Shown: in pieces, positions 13,961 to 19,432 of the stretch
Position numbering within the stretch: position 1 is the stretch's first letter
Layout: the number at the start of each line of letters is the position of its first letter
Assembly (NCBI GenBank): GCA_937895935.1
Contig: CALBKX010000001.1
Span: forward strand, 1 to 19,432
DNA length: 19,432 nt
Source: an uncultured Clostridia bacterium
GTDB taxonomy: Bacteria; Bacillota; Clostridia; Christensenellales; UBA1242
Reading direction: 5' to 3'
Notes under the pieces: model-generated
The model's database searches: none
The model's input: the letters and a program-made list of their open reading frames with translations, nothing else
Told to the model about the DNA's origin: nothing
Translations under genes and position numbers: made by a program

Positions 13961-14248
13961 ATGACAGAATCAAGTATGTTTTTATTTAATAAAAAGGATG
14001 TTGTATATTTTTGTGATTTTATTGATTTGGTTTATTGGTCGACATATTCACATATTAATTTAATTATTGACGACCACATTAACATTATAGATATTGATTT
14101 TTCAAAAATGCGTGATATTTCCAAAAAGAATGTACTCCGTGTTCAATGTGTTCGTTTTGAATATGTTCCAGACCATGATGTAACGTTTAGTAAATCAATT
14201 ATTGTTTATGTTAAACGTTGCCATAAAAAAGAAACTTTGTTTTTATAG
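13961..14248 (+). CDS. Uncharacterised small protein
   Basis: 95 residues from ATG 13961; a TTG at 13949 is in frame but falls inside the ribosome site GGAGGTTAGA, which decides the start. The product is soluble, with alternating hydrophobic stretches (HINLIIDDHINIIDIDFSKM, VLRVQCVRFEYV, SIIVYVKRC) suggesting a beta-rich fold. No family is recognised. It is separated by 8 nt from the next gene and probably heads a four-gene operon (13961, 14257, 14545, 14660). Confidence 0.7.
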   Translation: MTESSMFLFNKKDVVYFCDFIDLVYWSTYSHINLIIDDHINIIDIDFSKMRDISKKNVLRVQCVRFEYVPDHDVTFSKSIIVYVKRCHKKETLFL

Positions 14249-14256
14249 GAGGTTAT

Positions 14257-14544
14257 ATGAATAGTAAAAGATATAAGCCACATGAAGTATTATCAAATTT
14301 GATAGTTGACACATTTGAACACCAAACTTTAGATGTTCCTGAAATATGTGAGTTGTTAGATTGTAAAAATAGAATGATAAATAATCTATCAAATAAATTA
14401 GCTCGAAAAAATTTTCATATTAGATGTGGTTTTAAAAATATTCTGAAATATATGTCAGAAGAAATATGTTTTGGATCTGAAGAAGATGAAAGAGCATTAA
14501 AAGAATATATTCTTTATGTTTTACATAATGTGGAGGGTAAATAG
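14257..14544 (+). CDS. Uncharacterised small protein, possible HTH
   Basis: 95 residues. The middle, DVPEICELLDCKNRMINNLSNKLARKNF, could form a helix-turn-helix (EICELLDC / NRMINNLSNKLA), so a DNA-binding role is possible but not shown. The C-terminal half is acidic and helical (SEEDERALKEYILYVLHNVE). ATG 14257 follows ATAGGAGGTTAT. Its stop codon abuts the ATG of the next small gene with no gap. Confidence 0.7.
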   Translation: MNSKRYKPHEVLSNLIVDTFEHQTLDVPEICELLDCKNRMINNLSNKLARKNFHIRCGFKNILKYMSEEICFGSEEDERALKEYILYVLHNVEGK

Positions 14545-14658
14545 ATGAATAATTTTGAAATATATAATTTGTATTGTGCGTTACGAGGAATTAGTGCTTG
14601 CAGATATGAATCACTAAAGGAATTTGTAACAGATTATCCAGAATTTTGTAAAAAATGA
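14545..14658 (+). CDS. 37-aa small protein
   Basis: A short frame starting at ATG 14545, immediately after the preceding stop codon, with GGAGGG 7 nt upstream inside the previous gene. The product (MNNFEIYNLYCALRGISACR, then YESLKEFVTDYPEFCKK) is compact, with three Cys, and is probably helical. The tight junctions on both sides and the ribosome site support real translation. No function can be given. Confidence 0.6.
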   Translation: MNNFEIYNLYCALRGISACRYESLKEFVTDYPEFCKK

Positions 14659-14659
14659 G

Positions 14660-14908
14660 ATGTATATGGCAAAAGCACGAGATTTTTATGTTCAGAAAGA
14701 TAATTTTTTTATCTTGTCTGATGTGACCAAAGAGTTTATGCAAAAGCATAATTTATCTGGAACAGTTTCACAATTCAAAGCAAAAGTGCTTTGCACAGTT
14801 CCAGTAAAGACGGTTTATACCGGGATATATAATAAACCAACAAAGGTTTATAGAATATCTGATTTTAAATATCAGCAAATGTCAACTGAAGACATTATAC
14901 ATAAATAG
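14660..14908 (+). CDS. Uncharacterised small basic protein
   Basis: 82 residues beginning one base after the previous stop codon; no separate ribosome site, so translation would be coupled. ATG 14666 (MAKARDFY) is an alternative. The product is basic and soluble, with beta-like stretches (DFYVQKDNFFILS, FKAKVLCTVPVKTVYTG). No family is recognised. Its stop codon is the first part of the run of hairpins that follows. Confidence 0.65.
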   Translation: MYMAKARDFYVQKDNFFILSDVTKEFMQKHNLSGTVSQFKAKVLCTVPVKTVYTGIYNKPTKVYRISDFKYQQMSTEDIIHK

Positions 14909-15189
14909 AGGTGTAGCCTCTCCGCCTTTTTCTCCTCGGCGGAAACGTTGCTAAGGTTTGTTTCTTTATCCTTAGCATATGTGAGTGGTTTTGGAATACT
15001 TGTTTTGCTTTTTGGAATTTAGTTTTTCAAGTAGTGGGTTCGATTCCTACATCACTCGCCATTGGTTAGCAGTAAATATATTTAACCTCCTTTTAAAAAT
15101 ATTTATATTCTTTTCACTCTAACTGCTAACCTTACCATTAAAACAATAGTCGCGAATGTTGTTTTAAAAAGTTTATTGGAACTATAAAC
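14907..15189 (+). ncRNA. Run of seven consecutive stem-loops, candidate structured RNA or origin-like region
   Basis: Helices in order: AGAGG/CCTCT (14907-14921), CCGCC/GGCGG (14922-14942), GCTAAGG/CCTTAGC (14950-14976), a tRNA-like acceptor plus T arm (14983-15061), GGTTAGCAGT/ACTGCTAACC (15064-15131, perfect 10 bp), AAAACAA/TTGTTTT (15140-15165, perfect) and GTTTAT/ATAAAC (15171-15189). They are packed with few unpaired bases between them, in sequence that is noticeably more GC-rich than its neighbours. No ORF accounts for it. It could be a structured RNA, a leader for the 15218 genes, or a single-strand replication or packaging signal. Nothing in the sequence selects among these. Confidence 0.55.
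14983..15061 (+). other. tRNA-like element / degenerate tRNA
   Basis: The 5' GAGTGGT pairs with ATCACTC (one wobble) as a 7-bp acceptor stem. It is followed by discriminator G and CCA (15058-15061) and preceded by a good T arm GTGGG-TTCGATT-CCTAC. The total of 79 nt is tRNA-sized. The D arm is missing; an alternative stem TGGAA/TTTCA would present loop TTTAGTT, and ACTTG/CAAGT is another possible stem. It is not a normal tRNA, so it is a decayed tRNA, a captured 3' tRNA end, or a tRNA mimic. Confidence 0.6.
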
Positions 15190-15217
15190 CAAAATCTAGA
15201 TAAAAGGAAAATTTTAA

Positions 15218-15343
15218 ATGGCAAAAAGATATACCAAAGCAGAAAAGCAAGCATTTTCGGCAGGTTGTAGAGTTGGCGTGCGTAATGCAAAAAAAGCCGT
15301 GCAAAAACGAACCTTTAAAACGCAAAAACCCAGAAAGAGATAA
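15218..15343 (+). CDS. 41-aa very basic small protein
   Basis: ATG 15218 follows AAAAGGAAAATTTTAA. The product begins MAKRYTKAEKQAFSAGCRVG and ends in a Lys/Arg/Gln-rich tail, with about 15 Lys or Arg residues, suggesting nucleic-acid binding. It overlaps the 15285 frame by 59 nt. Deleting one A from the A7 run at 15289-15295 would fuse it to that frame as one protein of about 123 residues, which may be the true gene. Confidence 0.55.
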   Translation: MAKRYTKAEKQAFSAGCRVGVRNAKKAVQKRTFKTQKPRKR

Positions 15344-15590
15344 TTATCCGCATTTTAGGAGATACAACAAGTCTAAACATCCAGCATTGATAACCGGCGA
15401 ATATTCTATTGAAGAATATAATTATCGTAAGGTTATGCATAATGAAAAAGATGGAAGACACTTGAATGAAATTGTATCTCCCAATCCAAATAAATTTGAT
15501 AATAAACCTATGTATATTGCTAAAAGAGTTCGGCACGATGAAAAGAAAAATTTTAGTACTTGGAAATATCCGTGGAAATATAAAGAATAA
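15285..15590 (+). CDS. Basic aromatic-rich protein, probably 3' part of a frameshifted or overlapping gene
   Basis: 101 residues from ATG 15285, which has no ribosome site and lies inside the 15218 gene in the +1 frame. The protein is basic and rich in Tyr, Asn and Pro. Segments such as SKHPALITGEYSIEEYNYRK, DGRHLNEIVSPNPN and KPMYIAKRVRHDEKKNF look conserved in style and recall small proteins carried by integrative elements of Bacillota, but I cannot name the family. Both the absence of a start signal and the A7 run in the overlap suggest it is normally joined to the 15218 frame. Its stop codon overlaps the 3' end of a minus-strand small-RNA unit. Confidence 0.6.
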   Translation: MQKKPCKNEPLKRKNPERDNYPHFRRYNKSKHPALITGEYSIEEYNYRKVMHNEKDGRHLNEIVSPNPNKFDNKPMYIAKRVRHDEKKNFSTWKYPWKYKE

Positions 15591-15651
15591 AAAAGATAGT
15601 TCTCCCACGGAAATATAATTCCATTTAGCTTTTACAGCCGAACTATCCAAT
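15589..15651 (-). ncRNA. Candidate small RNA (about 63 nt) with own promoter and terminator
   Basis: Starting about 7 nt after the minus-strand -10 at 15658-15663, the transcript would begin near 15651. It folds through the perfect 8-bp closing stem GATAGTTC/GAACTATC (15647-15640 with 15602-15595), with an inner GGAA/TTCC hairpin, and ends in T6 (15594-15589). No convincing ORF lies within it: a 23-codon ATG frame has no ribosome site and reads through the terminator. The 3' end meets the stop codon of the 15285 gene on the other strand. Confidence 0.6.
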
Positions 15652-15657
15652 ATTGGT

Positions 15658-15686
15658 ATATTATCATAATTGAAAATTTTTGTCAA
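15658..15686 (-). promoter_or_regulatory. Promoter of the candidate small RNA
   Basis: On the minus strand TTGACA (15681-15686), 17-nt spacer, TAATAT (15658-15663): near consensus. No minus-strand protein gene lies downstream within reach. Confidence 0.65.
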
Positions 15687-15776
15687 CAGTACATTAAAAA
15701 TTAAATAAAAAATCAACTTCGTGTGATATTTCCATCTTTAAATAGCCATTTGGGCTCGGTTGGTTAATATTATATT

Positions 15777-15807
15777 AAACTATTACTTTGCAAAGTTAAT
15801 AGTTTTT
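15777..15807 (+). repeat. Near-perfect palindrome with T tract in an intergenic region
   Basis: AAACTATTACTTTG (15777-15790) and CAAAGTTAATAGTTT (15791-15805) are inverse copies except for one extra T, with no loop, and TT follows. No gene ends just upstream, so it is a cruciform-type site or terminator of an unseen transcript. The rest of the gap 15591-15901 holds the small-RNA unit, and a smaller stem CTTATT/AATAAG enclosed by AGTG/CACT near 15826-15850. Confidence 0.5.
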
Positions 15808-15901
15808 ACAATTAAATAAAAGTGTAAGTCTTATTAATGCAATAAGCACTCTCTGATACTTTAAGTTATGAATAAAAATAAAAGGTTAAAAGGTGAATAA
15901 A

Positions 15902-16219
15902 ATGGTTAAAAAATTAGTTAAAGAACAAGGATTTGTATTAGGTAGAGAAATAAAAGACGCAACTGATGAATTTGTAAGTCGTGATGGACAGGTTATTCCT
16001 GCACAACCAACAAGATATATTGTTCACGTTGTTACAAGTTCGGTTGTAGATAAAAATGATGGTATGGCATACATTTCACAAATGGATTTTAAAGTAACAG
16101 CTCAAGAGTATTCAAAATTTACATATTTAAAAGAAGTTGATGCAATATTTGAATGTGTTGCAACAGCTACAGGTTTAACCCCAAAACCTATGAAATTAGA
16201 ATTAAGGGAAACAAAATAA
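15902..16219 (+). CDS. Uncharacterised small protein, beta-rich
   Basis: 105 residues from ATG 15902; GTG 15893 is in frame, but AAAAGG just before it and the spacing favour the ATG. The product is basic at the N-terminus (MVKKLVKEQGFVLGREIKDA) and then predicted beta-rich (TRYIVHVVTSSVVDK, MAYISQMDFKVTA, VDAIFECVATATG). In size and strand pattern it resembles an OB-fold single-strand DNA-binding protein of small phages, but no signature proves that. It is followed 7 nt later by a strong terminator, so it ends a transcript. Confidence 0.7.
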   Translation: MVKKLVKEQGFVLGREIKDATDEFVSRDGQVIPAQPTRYIVHVVTSSVVDKNDGMAYISQMDFKVTAQEYSKFTYLKEVDAIFECVATATGLTPKPMKLELRETK

Positions 16220-16226
16220 TTTTTTT

Positions 16227-16252
16227 AGGCTTTTTTGAAAAAAGCCTTTTAT
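16227..16252 (+). terminator. Terminator after the 15902 gene
   Basis: AGGCTTTTTT (16227-16236) and AAAAAAGCCT (16238-16247) are perfectly inverted around a single G, with a T run (TTTTAT) following. No consensus promoter is visible between it and the next gene. Confidence 0.85.
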
Positions 16253-16277
16253 AAAAAATCGAGATTAAAAATAACCC

Positions 16278-16310
16278 GGGGTGAGTTATTTCTCACTCCT
16301 TAAAAGGAGT
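16278..16310 (+). promoter_or_regulatory. Mutually exclusive hairpins over the ribosome site of the 16314 gene
   Basis: CTCACTCC (16292-16299) pairs with GGGGTGAG (16278-16285, one wobble, 6-nt loop). The overlapping ACTCCTT (16295-16301) pairs perfectly with AAGGAGT (16304-16310), which is the Shine-Dalgarno sequence of the next gene. The same CACTCC cannot do both, so the upstream segment acts as an anti-sequester: helix 1 frees the ribosome site and helix 2 hides it. Confidence 0.5.
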
Positions 16311-16313
16311 AAA

Positions 16314-17171
16314 ATGAAAAATTTTTTTACTACATTGTTAGTTATAATTTGTATAGGTATTATTGCTTTAGATTGTTATTCTGTGTATGTTTATTTAAAT
16401 CGAGATAAACACTTTGCTTTAATTACAAATTATTGGGGATATGATAGTAATTCTCCAGATCATGATGTTAAGGTAGATCCAGATATAAAATTTACATTTT
16501 GTATAAATTATTATGAAAATGCTGATAAAAATGGATATGAAATGTTTGAACTTAAATTAAATTATTATACAGATTATTTAATGCGTGATAAATATAGTTT
16601 AGGTATGCAAATAATAAATCCTAGTGAATTAGAATTTAATAAAGGTTATTCTGATTCATATTTAACATTACAAGGTTGGCAAGATTATTTTAAATATTAT
16701 TTAAATTTACATAATGCTAATGTTTATTATTTTAATACAGATGATGGCTTGAATTTTAATACAACAAATACATTTAATTCTAAGAAAGTACCTTATATAA
16801 TTCGTATAGATGAAAAACCTTTTGCATTTGATTTTAATAAAGAAACAATTACAGAAAGATACATTATTTTAAAACATAATGTACATTTTAATTCTAATTT
16901 TAATTACTTTTTATATAAAACAATGTATGCAACAACTCATATTACTGAAAAAAATAAAACATTTCAAAATTTAACATTAGATTTTGAAGATGTGTTTAAT
17001 ATCTTTGAGTATAATGAAGAAAGTCAAAAATTTGATAAACAGTCAACCTTTGGTTATTCAGTAGATTATATTAGTTTTAAAGTGAACTATTTTGAAAGAG
17101 GTGCTACCACACACAAAGATTCATTTTTTGGTAGAATAGGTGAAAAAGATGGAGGTGTAGTATATGCGTAA
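16314..17171 (+). CDS. N-terminally membrane-anchored exported protein
   Basis: 285 residues from ATG 16314, chosen because AAGGAGTAAA precedes it. One membrane segment (about 4-28) after a two-residue basic start places the remaining 255 residues outside the cell. The exported part is extraordinarily rich in Tyr, Asn, Phe and Asp, suggesting a beta-structured surface or assembly protein, and has no recognised domain. Codons are almost all A/T-ending, more so than in the core genes. Its stop overlaps the start of the next gene by 8 nt, so the two are translationally coupled. Its leader carries the competing hairpins at 16278-16310. Confidence 0.78.
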   Translation: MKNFFTTLLVIICIGIIALDCYSVYVYLNRDKHFALITNYWGYDSNSPDHDVKVDPDIKFTFCINYYENADKNGYEMFELKLNYYTDYLMRDKYSLGMQIINPSELEFNKGYSDSYLTLQGWQDYFKYYLNLHNANVYYFNTDDGLNFNTTNTFNSKKVPYIIRIDEKPFAFDFNKETITERYIILKHNVHFNSNFNYFLYKTMYATTHITEKNKTFQNLTLDFEDVFNIFEYNEESQKFDKQSTFGYSVDYISFKVNYFERGATTHKDSFFGRIGEKDGGVVYA

Positions 17172-19215
17172 AATTATTATTACAATTTTTGTTTTTATTT
17201 TGTTAATAGCATCTGCATTTTTTAGTATTAGATTTTTAATTGATTATAAAAATGATAAAACAACTGCTAATGGTGAGCCATCTGAATTAATATCTTTGGA
17301 TTTAGAAAAAGATAATGAATATTACACAATTAAATATAATTTAGATGATGGAATTATCCAGGATAATCCAACTAAATATAATTTATTTACTGAAACGTTT
17401 ACGTTAAATAATCCAATAAAAGAAGGTTATGATTTTATAGGTTGGACTGGAACTGATTTAAATGAACCAAAATTACAAGTAACAATTTGTAAAGGTTCTT
17501 CTGGCGATTTGGAATTTACTGCTAATTATAAATTAATTTTAAATGCACCAACTATAAGCAAACAAGGAAGTATTATATCTTGGCCAGCGGTAGATAATGC
17601 TGTTTCATATACAATTAATTTAAATGGCTACACTTGTAAAACTAATAACTTGAGTTTTGACTTAACTGAAATAAAAGATTACATAATTGAAGGAAAAAAT
17701 ATCGTAAAAGTAAGAGCTGATTCTAAAACCAGTATTTCAAGTCAATATTCAAATGTAATTACATTTAACACAGATATATTAAGTGTACCAATCGCTAAAG
17801 TAGAGGGAACGATTTTTTCTTGGCAAAGTGTGGCAAATGCTGAAAGTTACACTTTTAGTATTGGTGGATTTACTGAAACCACATCAGAAACTTCAATTAA
17901 TTTATTAAACTATTCAGATTATTTATCATCAACAGGGCATACTTTTGTAAAAGTTAAAGCAAATGCTAAATCGGATGATGTATCTTCAATCGGAAGTGTT
18001 TATTGTGAAAATATAGAATTTCTATCAATATTAGGTGAAGTATCATTAACTATTGATAACAATATTTTGCGTTGGACATCAATTGATTATGCACTTTATT
18101 ATGAAATATATTTAAATGGAAATTTAGTTCAAAAAATATATGAAGCTACTGCTTTTGATATTTTAATTTTAGAAAGTAAGTTAAATTCAACAAATACAGT
18201 TTATATCAAAGCTTGTAGAAATGGATTTGTTAGTTCACAATCTAACTTAGTTAATTATACATATTTCAATGTCGCAGAACTTGATAATTTGCAAATTGAG
18301 GGTGAATTCACTCGCAACTCAGATTATTGTACTTTAGATGCAACAAATTATGTATATAAAAATAGCAGTAAGTATAAAGTTAATTCTAACTATCTTAAGA
18401 CTCGTTTTGAAATCGGTACATCAGGATATGGTGGTTGGAATATAGTAGACAAAGAAACTGATAATTTAGTTAGTCATAATTTATTTAATACTGACTGGAA
18501 TTTAATGTTTTTGGCTTTTTCTGTAGAGTTTGATTTTTCAACTTACAGATTAACATTCAACGATTCTAATCAAAGTTTACAAAATAATTCTGTTAATATG
18601 GGCAAATTACTTTTGTACATTAATTCTTGCTATGTACCTGGAGTTGACACTCAAATAATTGATTTATCTGGTATGTTTAAGTTTGTTAACCTTACATCTA
18701 ATGCAGAATACATACCTAATCATTTTTCAATTAAAGTACATTATGGTGAAATGTTCTCAAGTGTTTCTTTCTCGGAAAATTGTGATTATAGCTTAGATGA
18801 ATTTGAGTCTTATGATATGTGTTACATACAGTATGTTTTGGTTTTGCGTTATAAACTACAAAGTATTGATGTTAATTTGAAAGATATTAATGGAACTATA
18901 ATTACTATTCCACCCAAATTGGAAGAAGAAGGATTAAATTATACTGCGAAGCTAAATGAATATAAATCTTATAAGTTTAAGTTAGATGACAATCATTACT
19001 TTATGATTAAAGACATACTTTCTTTAGTAGATGCTTTGGGCGTTGATTCTAAAGCAAAAGTTGATGAAAAAGCATATTTATCGAGTTGGCAAGGACATTC
19101 ATATGAAAAATTTGACATAACAAATTATATAGATGTTTACACAAATGACGGAACACATATTGATTATAACTATACACTTAGACTAACATACGTGCTTAGT
19201 GCAAGTCTAGGTTAA
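17164..19215 (+). CDS. Membrane-anchored surface protein with Listeria-Bacteroides repeat and three Fn3-like repeats
   Basis: 683 residues; ATG 17164 follows GGAGGTGTAGTAT and overlaps the previous gene. After a membrane anchor or signal (about 4-27), residues 52-124 match the Listeria-Bacteroides repeat (Flg_new/InlB B-repeat type): YTIKYNLDDG, ETFTLNNPIKEGYDFIGWTG, VTICKGSSGDLEFTANY. Three fibronectin-III-like repeats follow at about 126-202, 206-286 and 289-368, each opening with a W (140, 220, 304) and a 'NA.SYT' or 'YALYYEI' strand. The C-terminal 300 residues are unrecognised, with no sorting motif or second membrane segment. Such domains mediate surface contacts, so this could be an adhesin or receptor-binding protein of the element. 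Confidence 0.85.
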   Translation: MRKIIITIFVFILLIASAFFSIRFLIDYKNDKTTANGEPSELISLDLEKDNEYYTIKYNLDDGIIQDNPTKYNLFTETFTLNNPIKEGYDFIGWTGTDLNEPKLQVTICKGSSGDLEFTANYKLILNAPTISKQGSIISWPAVDNAVSYTINLNGYTCKTNNLSFDLTEIKDYIIEGKNIVKVRADSKTSISSQYSNVITFNTDILSVPIAKVEGTIFSWQSVANAESYTFSIGGFTETTSETSINLLNYSDYLSSTGHTFVKVKANAKSDDVSSIGSVYCENIEFLSILGEVSLTIDNNILRWTSIDYALYYEIYLNGNLVQKIYEATAFDILILESKLNSTNTVYIKACRNGFVSSQSNLVNYTYFNVAELDNLQIEGEFTRNSDYCTLDATNYVYKNSSKYKVNSNYLKTRFEIGTSGYGGWNIVDKETDNLVSHNLFNTDWNLMFLAFSVEFDFSTYRLTFNDSNQSLQNNSVNMGKLLLYINSCYVPGVDTQIIDLSGMFKFVNLTSNAEYIPNHFSIKVHYGEMFSSVSFSENCDYSLDEFESYDMCYIQYVLVLRYKLQSIDVNLKDINGTIITIPPKLEEEGLNYTAKLNEYKSYKFKLDDNHYFMIKDILSLVDALGVDSKAKVDEKAYLSSWQGHSYEKFDITNYIDVYTNDGTHIDYNYTLRLTYVLSASLG

Positions 19216-19233
19216 TATTTAAGGAGTAATTTA

Positions 19234-19432
19234 ATGAAAACAATAAATAAAATAGTGATAGCAATAATAGTAATAGTTCTACTGGCGATAGCTGGATATT
19301 GTATATACAGACAAGTAAATCCAGATTTAAAGTTGGAGGTCCAATTAAAGTCTGTTAAGTCAGAAGATATGGAATATGATTTTTCTGCAGGTGAACACGT
19401 AACAGGATATGTTGCACCTCCATATATTTCAA
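19234..19432 (+). CDS. N-terminally anchored exported protein (partial, runs off window)
   Basis: The first 66 codons of a gene start at ATG 19234 behind TTAAGGAGTAATTTA, 18 nt after the preceding stop. The layout repeats that of the two upstream genes: a short basic start MKTINK, one membrane segment (about 7-26), then exported sequence (QVNPDLKLEVQLKSVKS, AGEHVTGYVAPPYIS). The rest lies outside the window, so no domain can be named. Confidence 0.75.
   Translation, partial: MKTINKIVIAIIVIVLLAIAGYCIYRQVNPDLKLEVQLKSVKSEDMEYDFSAGEHVTGYVAPPYIS

Noticed and set aside
14983..15061. Reading the tRNA-like element as the second att copy of tRNA-Val
   Set aside because: Its 3' end shares only the general tRNA T-arm bases with tRNA-Val; TTTAACTCCCACCA is not repeated there.
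14907..15189. CRISPR array
   Set aside because: The stems differ from each other; no direct repeats with spacers are present anywhere in the window.
15315..15716. 133-codon minus-strand frame with hydrophobic N-terminus
   Set aside because: Opposite the 15285 gene and crosses the small-RNA promoter and terminator; no ribosome site.

Overview
The window is very AT-rich chromosomal DNA from a low-GC Gram-positive bacterium, most likely an uncultured gut-type Clostridia lineage. The grounds are strong AGGAGG-type ribosome sites, TTGACA-N17-TATAAT-type promoters, tRNA genes with encoded CCA, and a groESL/uppP/HtrA core typical of Bacillota. Nothing here fixes the genus.

Left part (1-7.1 kb) is ordinary chromosome. 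It holds tRNA-Gln on the minus strand, the 3' remnant of a SLOG-family gene, a ferritin-like small protein, a membrane-anchored HtrA-like serine protease, an unrecognised 263-codon-range acidic protein, undecaprenyl-diphosphatase (uppP), and a translationally coupled groES-groEL pair. Two related imperfect palindromic intergenic repeats lie upstream of the protease and downstream of groEL.

Middle part (7.1-11.1 kb) is a patch of accessory genes. It has a sigma-region-4-like HTH protein, a secreted SH3-like protein with a C-terminal membrane anchor, a complete but solitary phage terminase large subunit with no portal, small terminase or capsid gene, a SLOG-family gene with an apparent single-base frameshift, and a 45-residue CxxC/Ser-Lys-Arg-rich protein. 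The SLOG gene's consensus promoter is bracketed by TTGTGAATACAT operators and faces what looks like a truncated repressor gene.

Right part (11.2 kb to the window end) looks like an integrative element sitting at the 3' end of tRNA-Val. The order is tRNA-Val, tandem 12-bp repeats (possible integrase arm sites), a tyrosine recombinase, a small two-TM protein and an XRE repressor, all leftward. Then comes an operator-rich switch region and a rightward run of small unrecognised genes. The far right carries three consecutive genes for N-terminally membrane-anchored proteins with large exported parts; the middle one has a Listeria-Bacteroides repeat and three Fn3-like repeats, and the last runs off the window. 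The right end of the element is not visible.

The most unusual material is non-coding and lies inside this element: a run of seven consecutive stem-loops with a tRNA-like acceptor/T-arm ending in GCCA (14907-15189), a compact minus-strand small-RNA unit with its own consensus promoter and terminator (15589-15686), and a leader in which one anti-Shine-Dalgarno stretch can pair either with an upstream segment or with the ribosome site (16278-16310). The hairpin-rich intergenic DNA, the many tiny ORFs and the anchored exported proteins could suit a filamentous-phage-like or other poorly described small integrative element. No replication initiator, Zot-like ATPase, relaxase or capsid gene is visible, so that remains inference. 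Three genes (SLOG, integrase N-terminus, 15218/15285 pair) are interrupted at homopolymer runs, which could be assembly errors, real decay or programmed shifts.
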